A DNA stretch of 64,000 nt from Noviherbaspirillum galbum (GCF_010974945.1 NZ_JAAIVB010000010.1:32570-96569), one strand, 5' to 3'. Shown: positions 51,372-60,773, counted from the stretch's first letter. Numbers and translations are program-made. Notes: generated by a model from the letters alone, not told the origin.

Positions 51372-51886
51372 GATGATGCCTTGCAGCGGTTGGACGAGCG
51401 TTTGGAGCGTTTGCGTTCGGCGCGCTTGCCTTCGGTCGTGTCGGTCGACTGGGCCGACGCGGGTTCCGCGGCCATCGCCTGCTGGGACAGGGCGACGGGC
51501 CAGGGCGTGGGCGGTTCCTGCGGCACGTTGTCATCCGCGAGGACCTCGTCCTCGCTGCGCACGGAATACGCCTTCACCCATTCGCGCAGGGCGTTGAGGT
51601 TGTCCTGGATGTCGGTGCGGTAGGGCGCCGCCTTCTGCGCGCGCGAGATGTAGTCGAGGGCGGTCAGGTAGTCGCCGGCGGCGGCCCGGGCCACGCCGAG
51701 GTTGTTCAGGGCGACGGGATCGTACGGCGCCATGCGCTGTTGCTCGGCGAAGCTCTTCGCCGCCGCCACGGTCTCGCCTTCGGCAAGGTAGGCGCGTCCG
51801 AGCTGGGCCGCGTCCTGCGGACCGGCGATGGCGTCCATGGCATGTACGGCGGCGAGCAGGGCGCCGGCCAGGATCAGGCGTTTCAT
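51362..51886 (-). CDS. Exported TPR protein of the bcs operon
   Basis: Encodes 174 residues from ATG 51886, GGAG upstream and overlapping the stop of the large TPR gene by one base. A signal peptide (LILAGALLAAVHAMDAIAG) precedes two TPR repeats (LGRAYLAEGETVAAAKSFAEQQRMAPYDPVALNNLGVARAAAGDY), an acidic linker and a very basic C-terminus (KRAERKRSKRSSNRCK). It probably scaffolds in the periplasm with the larger TPR protein. No closer relative is recognised. Confidence 0.72.
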   Translation of the reverse strand: MKRLILAGALLAAVHAMDAIAGPQDAAQLGRAYLAEGETVAAAKSFAEQQRMAPYDPVALNNLGVARAAAGDYLTALDYISRAQKAAPYRTDIQDNLNALREWVKAYSVRSEDEVLADDNVPQEPPTPWPVALSQQAMAAEPASAQSTDTTEGKRAERKRSKRSSNRCKASSCK

Positions 51887-54585
51887 CAGGATCTCCATGT
51901 CTTGCGTCCGCCGGGCGGCCGGAGGGTCATCGTCATGCGCAGCTTCAGGCCGTCGTCCTCGGCGGACTGCAGCGGGGCCGGCGCGCTGGCGGCCGGCATG
52001 CGGTAGTCGAAGGACACCTGCTGCATCGGCTGCGCCGGATGCATCTCATGCCCGCCGGCCGAAGCCTGGATGCGCGGATTGGCGGGCGGCACGGCGAACG
52101 GCGCCGGCGCGGCGGGACGCACGCTGTCGTTCCGGCCGCGCGGAAGTTCTTCCTTCGCCACCGGCTTGTCCGGCACCGATACCGAGGTCGGCATCTTGGG
52201 CTTCGCGGGCGGCTTGACCTGCTGCGCGGGAAGGTCGTAGGCAGGGGCCGGCGCGGTCTCGGCCGGCGGCGCAACCGCGTTCGGGATCGTCAGCAGGCCA
52301 GGGGCGGGCCGTCCGCTGGCCGGCCCGAGGTCGGGAATGGGCAGCAGGTTCGGGCCGCCGGGGGCCGGCGCGCGCGAGGCGGGGGAAACCTCGACCGCGT
52401 TGCTCACGAGGCGCAACTGCATGTGCGGCGGCACTCCGGTGAACGAATCGGCGTTCTGTTCCGCGGCGTGGGCGCGGCGGAAGAGGTCGATGGCCTTGTC
52501 GACGTTGCCCAGCGCCTTTTCCACGCGGCCGGCTGCGGCCAGGGCGCGGGGATGGCGCGGCGCGATGTCCAGCGCGGCCTTGGCATGCTGGTCCGCCTTG
52601 TCGTTGTCGCGCGCCGCCAGCGCGGAGTCGACGGCGATCAGCCGCTGCTCCAGGTCGCGCGGCTGGCGCTCGATGGCTTGCTCGATGACGGCCAGCGCCT
52701 GCGCCGGCTCGGCGGCGCTCCGGTGGATGCGTGCCATCGCCACCAGCACGCGGATGTCGTCGGAGCGCTGCATGATCGGCGCCAGGATCGCGGTGGCCTG
52801 GCCATACTGGCCGGATTCGCGCATGGTTTCGGCCAGCCGGATGGAATAGCTCAGGATGATGCCGTTGACCTCGTCCTGCTGCTGCCGGTTGAGCTTGCCC
52901 GGTGCCGACAGGTCGCGCAGCACCGCGGACAGTTCCGCGTCCTGGAAGTTGTTGAGCAGCAGCTCGGCATAACGGATGCGCGTGCTCGCGGTTTGCACCG
53001 GGCTGCGGCTCAGGATGTCGCGCATCAGGCGCAAGCCCTGCGCCGGCTGACCGGCGTCGTTCCAGCCTGCCGCCACCAGCGCCATCATCTGGTCGTTGCC
53101 GCGGGCGGCGGGCTCCAGCCTTTCCATCGTGGCCTGCGCCTGGCGGACGTCGCCGCGGCGGTACTGGTCCTTCGCCCGCGCGAGCTGGATCGTCAGCCAG
53201 ATCCGGCGCTGCTCCTGCGCCATCTCGACGGTACGGACGTTTTGCGGAATGCGCTCGAAGGCGACCATGGCGTCGTCATACCGCTGCTGCGCGCCGAAGA
53301 TGCGGGCGCGCGCGTACAGGGCGTCCGGATTGCCGGGATTGATGGCGAGCATGTCGTCCAGCAGGCTGCCGGCATTGTCGTAGGCACCCAGGCGTTCATA
53401 CTGGCGCGCGAGACTGAGGCGGATGGCGGGCATCGCCGGATCCAGCAGCAGCGCGTTCTCGAGCTTGCTGACTGCATTGCGGTAGGTGCCGCGCTGCTCG
53501 TCGTCGAGCGCCTGGCGCAGCAGCGCAGCCGCCTTTGCCTTGTTGCCGCCTTCGAAACTGGCTTCCGCCGGCACCGCCACGTTCTGCGCCATCGGGGCAG
53601 CCAGCCCGGACGCCGGGCTTGCTGCGAACGCCGGATCGCTCGGCAGCCCGCGCAGGCGCGCGGCCACGACGGCGTCGTCCGGATGCGCCTGGAGATAGGC
53701 GGAATAGAGCGGCGCGTCGCCGGCATGGCTTTCCAACGCCAGCAAGGCCTGGCGCCAGGACGCCTTCACGTCCCGCGGGGCGTTCTTCTGTCCCGCAAGG
53801 TAGGCGAGCTGGCGCAAGGCTTCCCTGCGCGTGGCTTCGCGCTGCGCCAGGTGCTTGGCCAACGCGAACAGGGTGTTCGCGTCGCCGGGATGCTTGCGGG
53901 CGCGTTCCTCGAGCAGCAGGCGGGTTTCGGCCCAGTCGGCGGTGGCGGGAATCACAGGCTCGGCCTTCTCCGTCTTTTCTGCCTTATCGTTCTTCTCTAC
54001 CTTCTCAGGCTTCTCGGTCTTTTCCTTTTCAGGCTTGGTCGTGATGGTCTTGACGGTGCGGTCGTCCTGCTTCGCCGCCGATGCGGATTGCTGCGCGGCC
54101 GCGAGCCTGGGCGGCTCGGCTTCCAGCTTGAGCCGCGGCTTGTCGGTGTCGGTCTTGGCGGGAGCCGCCGGCGGGGTGGACGGCTTCGCGCTTTCCGCCC
54201 TGGGTGCCTCGGCCACGCGCGGCACGTCGGCCGGCTTGCGCGCGACCGGAGCGCCTTTCTTTTCCGCGATCAGCGCCTGCAGGTCGTGCAGGCCGCGCGG
54301 CGCGGGCGACAACCGCGCCGCGCGCGCATACAGCACGTCGGCTTCCTTCAGGTTGCCCGAGCGCGCCTCGATGCCGCCGAGACGGATCAGCGCTTCCGGA
54401 TGATTGGGACTGATGCGCAGCAGCTTGCGCAGCACGTCGGCGGCCAAATCGTCGCGATCCTTTTGCTGCCAGGCGCGCGCCTCATCCACGAGCTGGCTCG
54501 TCATGAGGTCGTCGGCCGGCCATGCCTGCTGCGCCAGCGGCAGCAGCAGGGTCAGCAGGCACACCGTCTTTTTCATGTTGCGCAT
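51886..54585 (-). CDS. BcsC-like periplasmic TPR protein without the C-terminal barrel
   Basis: Encodes 899 residues. A signal peptide (CLLTLLLPLAQQAWPAD) and TPRs at about 28-100, a charged, low-complexity linker (about 105-215, Lys/Glu-rich), then many TPR repeats (about 215-690) as in BcsC. From 700 it is a Pro/Ala-rich tail ending LRMTMTLRPPGGRK. BcsC normally ends in a 16-strand porin of about 300 residues; none is seen. It lies one base after bcsB, the usual bcsC place. The barrel protein at 37816 might complete it. Confidence 0.76.
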   Translation of the reverse strand: MRNMKKTVCLLTLLLPLAQQAWPADDLMTSQLVDEARAWQQKDRDDLAADVLRKLLRISPNHPEALIRLGGIEARSGNLKEADVLYARAARLSPAPRGLHDLQALIAEKKGAPVARKPADVPRVAEAPRAESAKPSTPPAAPAKTDTDKPRLKLEAEPPRLAAAQQSASAAKQDDRTVKTITTKPEKEKTEKPEKVEKNDKAEKTEKAEPVIPATADWAETRLLLEERARKHPGDANTLFALAKHLAQREATRREALRQLAYLAGQKNAPRDVKASWRQALLALESHAGDAPLYSAYLQAHPDDAVVAARLRGLPSDPAFAASPASGLAAPMAQNVAVPAEASFEGGNKAKAAALLRQALDDEQRGTYRNAVSKLENALLLDPAMPAIRLSLARQYERLGAYDNAGSLLDDMLAINPGNPDALYARARIFGAQQRYDDAMVAFERIPQNVRTVEMAQEQRRIWLTIQLARAKDQYRRGDVRQAQATMERLEPAARGNDQMMALVAAGWNDAGQPAQGLRLMRDILSRSPVQTASTRIRYAELLLNNFQDAELSAVLRDLSAPGKLNRQQQDEVNGIILSYSIRLAETMRESGQYGQATAILAPIMQRSDDIRVLVAMARIHRSAAEPAQALAVIEQAIERQPRDLEQRLIAVDSALAARDNDKADQHAKAALDIAPRHPRALAAAGRVEKALGNVDKAIDLFRRAHAAEQNADSFTGVPPHMQLRLVSNAVEVSPASRAPAPGGPNLLPIPDLGPASGRPAPGLLTIPNAVAPPAETAPAPAYDLPAQQVKPPAKPKMPTSVSVPDKPVAKEELPRGRNDSVRPAAPAPFAVPPANPRIQASAGGHEMHPAQPMQQVSFDYRMPAASAPAPLQSAEDDGLKLRMTMTLRPPGGRKTWRS

Positions 54586-54586
54586 G

Positions 54587-56938
54587 TCAAGTCAGGTTGA
54601 TTTTCTTGCGCCTGGAGGCAACCCTACGCAGCGCGCGGTAGGCCACGGTGGCGACCACGAGGCAGCTCAGGAGCGCCGTGAAGGCGAACAGCAGGGGATG
54701 GTCGGCCAGGAACCAGCGGATCATGGCGAACGCCGGCAGCGAACCGAGCACATAAGGCTCGGCGACGCGGGCGTTGGCAACGCTCTTGTCGTCGACGATC
54801 GCCAGGTCGCCCTGGATCTGGCCGATGCGTTCCGGATCGAGCAGGGCGTCGCTGATCTTGCGCAAGTCGGCGGGACGGTCGGCATACAGGAACACCACGC
54901 TGCGGCTGGACTTGAGCGGCGATTCGAAGCCGAACACCGCGGACAGGTTGCCGTTGCTGACCAGGCTCATGCTGCCCGCGCCGCCGGATTCGGCGCGTTC
55001 GTCGTTCTGCCGCCAGCGGTAGGAGGGGAACCATGACTTCGATGGCGCGCGCACGCGGCGCTCGCCGTCGATCTGCACGAAGGGCAGTTTCTCGGCCCAC
55101 TTTGCCATCAGGGTCTGGCTGTTGGATGCGCCGATCACGATGATGTCCTTGTCGCCGGCGGCATCGACGGCGTTCGGGCGCAGCAGCGCATGGCGGATCG
55201 CCGGATAGCCGGTCGCTTCGCCCATGCGGCCCATCACCGTCATGTAGAGGCCGAGCTCTTCCGCCGTCGGCCTTTCGGACAGCACCACCGCCGTTTCCGA
55301 GAGGTCGGCCATGCGGGTGAAGGGGTAGCCGACGTTGGCGAAATAGCCGAGGTTGGGCAGCACCGCGTATTTCGGGAAGCTGCTGAAGTCGATCGTCGAT
55401 TCCGCGTCGATTGCGCCCTGCATGTTGTCAGGCGGCAGGTTCTTGCATTCGCCTTCCTTGATCAGGTCGAAGGTATAGGCGAACTGCAGCTGGTCGCGGC
55501 CGCCGAGCTCGTAGGGCGGCAGGTAGAGCGAGGCGTCGCGCACGGAATTGTTTTCCGCCTTCACCGGCACGATTCTGTCGAGGCCGTTGGCGCCCTGGCC
55601 CTTGTTGGGGCCGTTGATCGCCAGTGTGTCGATATAGGTCTGGTTCAGCGAGACGGCCAGCGTGGAATTGCGCTGCTCGGGCAGGCGCGTGGCGCGATAT
55701 TTCAGCTTGAGTGGCGCGCCGGGCGTGCGCCAGGTGAACACGTCGGGCGGAACGCGGTAATTCACGCGGATCACGCCGGGATAGAAGCCCTGCACACGCA
55801 GGTCGCTGGGACGGGACAGCTCGCCGATGCGCACCGGGCGATCCACCGGAATCCAGGCGGGAGCGTCGTAGGGCTTGCGCGCCGGCGCGTCGCTTTCCTT
55901 GGTGACCGTGACCGACTGGCCGATCAGCGTGGGCGACACCAGCGCCAGCGCGCGCGCGGCGCGCAGGATGTCTTCCTCGTTGTTGCCGGCAACGAGCAGC
56001 AGCTTGGCAAGCGGGTTGGTCGGATGCGGATGGACCGACAGCGTCGCGCCCTTGGCCGGCTTCAGGCCAGCAAAACTGTCGTTCCCCTGCAGGAACACCA
56101 CGGCATTCCCGTCGGGCAGCTTGTTCAGGTTGACCGGAAACTGTGCGCCCTTGCTGCCGGCCTGGATGCCGAACCACGATGCCACGATGCCGGCGGCGCG
56201 GATCGGGCCTGGCTGCGGATCCTGCACGAACACGAAGGGCAGCTTGAGCGCGGTGATGTCGCGCGTGTCGAGGAAGGGCGCCGGCAGGTTCTTCAGGTCG
56301 CTGTTGGTGGACACCGGCGCGAGCGTCAGTTCGATGCGCCCGAGGTCGCTCAGGGTCAGCCACAGCGAGGTGTGCCACGGGTCTTCGCACTGGCGGGTGT
56401 AGTGGCCGACCAGGTTGAAGCGCAGTTCGTTGAATTCGTTGAACAGGCGCGGATCGAGCGGGATCTCGCGCAGGTTGCCGACGTTCTTGCCCTGCGGCAG
56501 ATTCTCGACCGAGACCACGCGCTCGTTGAGCAGCACGCGCAGGTGGCTCAGGTCGGGAAGAAGGGCGGGGGAATAGTCATAGGCCAGCCGCAGCTTCGCG
56601 CCGACCACCACTTCGTCCGCCCGCAGGGTGAAGCCGATGGACTGCGAACCGTCCACGCCGCGCAGCTTGAGCGAGGACCACGCGCCGAGCTGCTTGAAGG
56701 TGAGCGACACGGTGCGCTGACCGGCCGACGCCGCGGTGCTGCCGTCGCCGCCGTTGACCAGGCTGCTGTCGCGCGCCGGCTCGACAACTTCCTCGACCGG
56801 CGAAGCGTTTTCCTTGTGCTTCTTGCGCGATTTCGCCTCGGCAGGAATGGCAACGAGCAGCGATGCGGCCAGGGTGGTGAGCGCCACGCCGGCCAGTGTC
56901 GACTTGGCCGACCGGATCCAGGAAGTCCTTGTTGTCAT
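54587..56938 (-). CDS. bcsB: BcsB, cyclic-di-GMP-type cellulose synthase periplasmic subunit
   Basis: Encodes 783 residues from ATG 56938, which overlaps the bcsA stop (ATGA). Signal peptide (LTTLAASLLVAIPAEAKS), then repeated jelly-roll and flavodoxin-like domains typical of BcsB (VSLTFKQLGAWSSLKLRGVDGSQSIGF, HYTRQCEDPWHTSLWLTLS, FPKYAVLPNLGYFANVGYPFTRMADLSETAVVL) and a C-terminal membrane anchor (LLFAFTALLSCLVVATVAY). BcsB guides the growing chain across the periplasm. It looks intact, unlike its BcsA partner. Confidence 0.9.
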   Translation of the reverse strand: MTTRTSWIRSAKSTLAGVALTTLAASLLVAIPAEAKSRKKHKENASPVEEVVEPARDSSLVNGGDGSTAASAGQRTVSLTFKQLGAWSSLKLRGVDGSQSIGFTLRADEVVVGAKLRLAYDYSPALLPDLSHLRVLLNERVVSVENLPQGKNVGNLREIPLDPRLFNEFNELRFNLVGHYTRQCEDPWHTSLWLTLSDLGRIELTLAPVSTNSDLKNLPAPFLDTRDITALKLPFVFVQDPQPGPIRAAGIVASWFGIQAGSKGAQFPVNLNKLPDGNAVVFLQGNDSFAGLKPAKGATLSVHPHPTNPLAKLLLVAGNNEEDILRAARALALVSPTLIGQSVTVTKESDAPARKPYDAPAWIPVDRPVRIGELSRPSDLRVQGFYPGVIRVNYRVPPDVFTWRTPGAPLKLKYRATRLPEQRNSTLAVSLNQTYIDTLAINGPNKGQGANGLDRIVPVKAENNSVRDASLYLPPYELGGRDQLQFAYTFDLIKEGECKNLPPDNMQGAIDAESTIDFSSFPKYAVLPNLGYFANVGYPFTRMADLSETAVVLSERPTAEELGLYMTVMGRMGEATGYPAIRHALLRPNAVDAAGDKDIIVIGASNSQTLMAKWAEKLPFVQIDGERRVRAPSKSWFPSYRWRQNDERAESGGAGSMSLVSNGNLSAVFGFESPLKSSRSVVFLYADRPADLRKISDALLDPERIGQIQGDLAIVDDKSVANARVAEPYVLGSLPAFAMIRWFLADHPLLFAFTALLSCLVVATVAYRALRRVASRRKKINLT

Positions 56939-59082
56939 GATTCGTCTTTTTTCCAAAATCGTAGCTTCTTGGCCAGTCCGGGCCAGGTCTTCATAGTTTG
57001 AACGGGGTTCGTTCCGAAATCCACGATGCCGATGAGGAAGGCAAGGATTCCGTTGGTGGCCCAGGCCGGAACGAGGCGGTCCGCCTCGCGTCCCGGCAGC
57101 CATTTCGGCCAGTTGTCGCCGCGCGCCATGACGGCTTCCGCGAAGGCGAGGTAGTCGGCGTGGGCCTTCGGATCGATGGCGACGCGCAGCAGGTGTTCGT
57201 CGCAGGAGAGAACGGTCGCCTCCACGGCAAGCTCGCGGTATCCATGGAAGATTGCGATGCGCAGCGCCGATCCGGTCCGGGCGGACAGCGCGCCTGGCAG
57301 TTCGATGTCCAGCGTGGTCGAGGGAAAGTTGAGCGTGGTGCAGGAGACCGTGCGGCCGAGGGGCATGCGCATCATCAGCGGCATGCGCCTGATCGCCTGC
57401 GCATGAATGCGGATTTCGCGCGCTTCGAACGCCACCGCCATCAGGGAAGCCAGCAGCAGCAGGTTGCACCCGCTCCACGCGAGATAAGCGAGTGCCATGT
57501 CGGCATCGGCCGGCGGCATGCCGTCCAGGCGCAGCAGGCCGGCGGCGAAGGCCGCAAGGTTCAGGCCGATGAGCAGGGCATAGGCCGCGCCCCGCCTGGC
57601 GCTGAAGGGCAGTCCGGGCCGCGGCGTGCCGGCTTCCCGCTTTCCAGGACGGGAAACGGCGGTGCGGACCACGCTGATGGCGGTGGGTATCAGCAGGTAC
57701 AGGGCCACCAGGCCTTCCTTCAGGTCCGTGAAGATGCCCAGGCGCTTCGGCCCCTGCGCGCGGCCATGGGCGAGGTAGCCCTGCAGGTAGTGCGGGATGG
57801 CATAGCTGGCAAGCGCGGCGGGCGTGGCGCGCACGAGTTCGACGTCTTGCAGCAGGTAGGCCGCGGGCGCGGTGAAGAACAGCAGGCGGGCCAGCGGAAA
57901 GTAAAACTCCAGCATCGCGATCATGGAGGCGAGCCAGCGTTTTCCCGTCAGGACGACATACGAGAACGGGCTCGGCAAGACCGACAGGCCGGGCATGGCG
58001 TCGGTGTAGGCGTCGGCGGGTACGTTCTTGCAGAGATAGGCGGTGCCATAGTTCAGGCGATGGAAGATGAGCGCGGTTTCCTCGGCCTGCTGGTCGAACG
58101 CCGGCTCCATCGTCCCCGCTTCTTCCATCATGGCGCGCCTGACGATGGCGCACTGTCCGGCATGCGCTTCGCCGCACAGGGCGAGCACGTCCTCATCGGG
58201 CTCCGGCGCCAGCGGATGATGCGGCGTCATGGTGGCCGCCAGCTTGTAGTTGCGCGTGAACCAGGGTACGGTGGTCTTGAGGAGGTCTTTTCCGGCGCGG
58301 AAATCGCCATCGAGAAGGACCACCACTTCCGAATAGCTTTTCGACATGCCGTATCGGATGCCGCCGGCCATGCCGGCATGGCCGGGTTCCTGCGCATCGT
58401 AGTGCGCGCCAACGGCGGAGGCGAGGGCGGCGACGTCGGGGCGCAGCCTTTCGTCGACGAGGTGGATCTTCAGCTTGTTCTTCGGCCAGTCGAGGGCCAG
58501 GATGTCGATGACCGGTCCGCGCAGTTCTTCCAGCGACTTGCCATGGCAAAGCAGCATGACGTCGACGATGGGGACCTGCCGCGCATCCTCCGGCATCGGC
58601 AGGGGTGGACAGCGCATCGCCCACACGCCGCGCAGGAAGCGCAGGCCGAACAGCAGGAACAGGTACGCCTCGGCGGCGAGCAGGCCGAAGCCGAGCAGGA
58701 AGTCCGGGCCCAGTTCCGGCGAGAGCGTTTCGGTGACGCGCCAGTCCGCGTAGCGCAGCGCCACCAGCGTCGAGAAGCCGCCGAGCAGCAGGGTGATCCA
58801 GGTCCCGGAATACCGGTTCAGGAAAACCGAAATCCCGAGCAGGACGGCGGAAATGATGACCTGGTCGTGCACCGGATAGCGCACCGTCACCACGAAAACA
58901 AGCGCCGCCAGGCACAGGACCGTGGCGACGCCGGAGAGGATGGCGGAAGACCAGAAGGAAGCGTTGACGAGACGCTTGATGATCACGTTGGGTTTCCCGC
59001 GCGCGTACGGCACCTTCAGCCCGGCCGTGGAAGCCTTGCCCCAGCGCTCGCGCCACAAGGAAAGAACCGAACGTGGATTCAT
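56935..59082 (-). CDS. bcsA: BcsA homologue with eroded catalytic motifs
   Basis: Encodes 715 residues with the BcsA layout: four N-terminal helices, a GT-A-like domain (about 170-390), further helices and a C-terminal PilZ-like region (about 565-670). Motifs differ from active enzymes: DDG is DER (210-212), TED is AEE (333-335), QxxRW is TGKRW (379-383) with Gln lost; DxD is kept as DGD (258-260). The PilZ motifs RxxxR and D/NxSxxG are also degraded. Catalysis and c-di-GMP binding are doubtful. It overlaps bcsQ and bcsB by 4 bases each. Confidence 0.85.
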   Translation of the reverse strand: MNPRSVLSLWRERWGKASTAGLKVPYARGKPNVIIKRLVNASFWSSAILSGVATVLCLAALVFVVTVRYPVHDQVIISAVLLGISVFLNRYSGTWITLLLGGFSTLVALRYADWRVTETLSPELGPDFLLGFGLLAAEAYLFLLFGLRFLRGVWAMRCPPLPMPEDARQVPIVDVMLLCHGKSLEELRGPVIDILALDWPKNKLKIHLVDERLRPDVAALASAVGAHYDAQEPGHAGMAGGIRYGMSKSYSEVVVLLDGDFRAGKDLLKTTVPWFTRNYKLAATMTPHHPLAPEPDEDVLALCGEAHAGQCAIVRRAMMEEAGTMEPAFDQQAEETALIFHRLNYGTAYLCKNVPADAYTDAMPGLSVLPSPFSYVVLTGKRWLASMIAMLEFYFPLARLLFFTAPAAYLLQDVELVRATPAALASYAIPHYLQGYLAHGRAQGPKRLGIFTDLKEGLVALYLLIPTAISVVRTAVSRPGKREAGTPRPGLPFSARRGAAYALLIGLNLAAFAAGLLRLDGMPPADADMALAYLAWSGCNLLLLASLMAVAFEAREIRIHAQAIRRMPLMMRMPLGRTVSCTTLNFPSTTLDIELPGALSARTGSALRIAIFHGYRELAVEATVLSCDEHLLRVAIDPKAHADYLAFAEAVMARGDNWPKWLPGREADRLVPAWATNGILAFLIGIVDFGTNPVQTMKTWPGLAKKLRFWKKDES

Positions 59083-59843
59083 CGATTCAGAATATCGACC
59101 AGCCAGTTGGCGAGGCGGGCGACGTCGTGGCTGGCCTGGCCGTGCGGATCGTAGGCCATCACCGGTTGCTGGAATGCCAGCGCTTCGCCCACGGCTTCGT
59201 CGGCATGCACGCTCACTTGCGCCAGGCGTTTGCCGAGGTGCTGGCGCAGCAGGTTGGTCACGTCGCGGCTGAGCGGTTCCGAGGTGTCCACCTGGTTGAG
59301 GACGTACACGCTGGGCATGCCGCGCCGGAATTCATCCATCTCCTCCAGCCAGGCTTCCATCGCGGGGATGGTGGCATAGGAACCGGCGTCGGCCAGGAGG
59401 ACGATCAGCAGGATGTCCGCGCAGGCAAAGACCTGCTTCAGGTAGACCGACGGCCCCGGCGGGGTATCGATCAGCACCACCGCGTTGTCATCGAGGCCGG
59501 CGCGCCGGATCTGGTCGCCGACGTAGGTGGCGCGCCTGGCGAGATGGGCCTCGAAGGCCAGCCGGTCTTCTTCCGCGCCGGCGCCGTAAGGCAGGCAGGT
59601 GACGTCGTAGTCCGATTCGCAGGCCACGCCGCGCCAGTCCGCGCCGCGCACGGTGGCTTCGCAGACGCCGTCGCGGGTGCCTTCTTCGATGCCGAAGTGC
59701 CAATGCAATGCATTCTGCGGATCGAGGTCGACCACGGAGACGCGTCCGTGTCCGAGCCGAGATGCGAGCGCCGATGCCAGGTTGGCGGTGATGGACGTCT
59801 TGCCCACCCCGCCCTTCATCGAGACGATTCCAATGACACTCAT
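59079..59843 (-). CDS. bcsQ: BcsQ, MinD/ParA-like ATPase
   Basis: Encodes 254 residues from ATG 59843. Deviant Walker A SMKGGVGKTS, VVDLDPQNAL and DTPPGPSVYL mark a MinD/ParA ATPase; the family member BcsQ localises cellulose synthase at a pole and is needed for secretion. It overlaps both neighbours by 4 bases. The start could also be ATG 59858, which lacks a better signal. Confidence 0.88.
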   Translation of the reverse strand: MSVIGIVSMKGGVGKTSITANLASALASRLGHGRVSVVDLDPQNALHWHFGIEEGTRDGVCEATVRGADWRGVACESDYDVTCLPYGAGAEEDRLAFEAHLARRATYVGDQIRRAGLDDNAVVLIDTPPGPSVYLKQVFACADILLIVLLADAGSYATIPAMEAWLEEMDEFRRGMPSVYVLNQVDTSEPLSRDVTNLLRQHLGKRLAQVSVHADEAVGEALAFQQPVMAYDPHGQASHDVARLANWLVDILNR

Positions 59844-60739
59844 CGCTTGCCAAACCATCCAAACAGGGAACCGCGGGACTGGCTCGGCTCCGGGGCGTCG
59901 TCATCCTTCTCTTCAAGGCGGGCGAATACGCTCGACAGGTTCTTGTCCTTCACCGGTTCGGCGATCGGCTGGCGCGCCGGTTGTGCTTCCTCGCTGCGCT
60001 TGCCGAACAGGCCAGGCTTGCCTTCCTCGACCGGCGCCGCAGGAGCGCGGCGCGCAAACAGGCCGGGCCGCTCTTCCGGCGCCGCCGCTTCCGCGCGCCT
60101 GCCGAACATGCCTGGCCGTTCCGGGTTGGCCTGTGCCGGTTGCGCGGCTTGCACCGGCGCGGCGGCAGGGCGTCCGAACAGGCTGCCGTCCCTGGTCTCG
60201 CGAGGCATTTCCGCAGGCGGCGCTACGGTTTGCGGTGCGGGCTGCGGCTTGGCCGCGCGCTTGGCAAACATGCCAAGGCCGCCGCGTGCCTCGCTCATGT
60301 CTTCCTGCTCATCCTGCGCTTCGCTCGCGCGCGCGAAAAGCGCGCGTGCGCCGTCCTGGCGGGCGGGAGCGGATGCATGGTTGTCAACGGCGTTCATGGA
60401 GATGTCGTCATCCGGCGGGGGAGCGGTCAAAGGCGATCGTGCTGAGACATTCCCGGCGGCCATCTTGTTCAAACTTTCGGCGAGCTTGTCGCCGAGGCTG
60501 GGCAGGGTCAGCGCCTGCTTGCGCGCGCTGGCGGCGGGACGTCCCGGCGGGCCGATGTGCTGGCGCGCGCGCGGATGCAGCGGCGGCGTGTCTTCCGGCT
60601 TGGCCGGACGCATGGTCTTGAGCAGGGGCCAGCGCTGTTCGGCTTCCTGCGCGAGCGTGCTGGAAGCGCTCTTGTCTTCCGACCTGTCTGCGGCGACCGA
60701 CCGGAACAGCTGTGACATGTTGTGATCGAATTGGCTCAT
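59840..60739 (-). CDS. BcsP/BcsR-like protein with repeated GLFxRR motifs
   Basis: Encodes 299 residues from ATG 60739. The N-terminus (MSQFDHNMSQLFRSV) has the short amphipathic look of BcsR/BcsP, small cytoplasmic proteins encoded before bcsQ. The rest is disordered, with six copies of a short motif of the form G-[LM]-F-[AG]-[RK]-R or close: LGMFAKR, GSLFGRP, PGMFGRR, PGLFARR, PGLFGKR and the terminal SLFGWFGKR. The repeats may dock several BcsQ or BcsE copies. It sits between bcsD and bcsQ. Confidence 0.72.
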   Translation of the reverse strand: MSQFDHNMSQLFRSVAADRSEDKSASSTLAQEAEQRWPLLKTMRPAKPEDTPPLHPRARQHIGPPGRPAASARKQALTLPSLGDKLAESLNKMAAGNVSARSPLTAPPPDDDISMNAVDNHASAPARQDGARALFARASEAQDEQEDMSEARGGLGMFAKRAAKPQPAPQTVAPPAEMPRETRDGSLFGRPAAAPVQAAQPAQANPERPGMFGRRAEAAAPEERPGLFARRAPAAPVEEGKPGLFGKRSEEAQPARQPIAEPVKDKNLSSVFARLEEKDDDAPEPSQSRGSLFGWFGKR

Positions 60740-60773
60740 TGGCGTCCTGGCAAGCGGTGGGTTGTCGGTCGGT

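Noticed and set aside
54587..58177. 1196-codon frame extending bcsB upstream
   Set aside because: The extra N-terminal part is the wrong frame of bcsA. The real start is ATG 56938 with a signal peptide and an ATGA overlap.
55190..59154. Long plus-strand frames opposite bcsA and bcsB (to 718 codons)
   Set aside because: Antisense shadows typical of high-GC DNA; Arg/Gly/His-rich with no domain, opposite well-supported genes.
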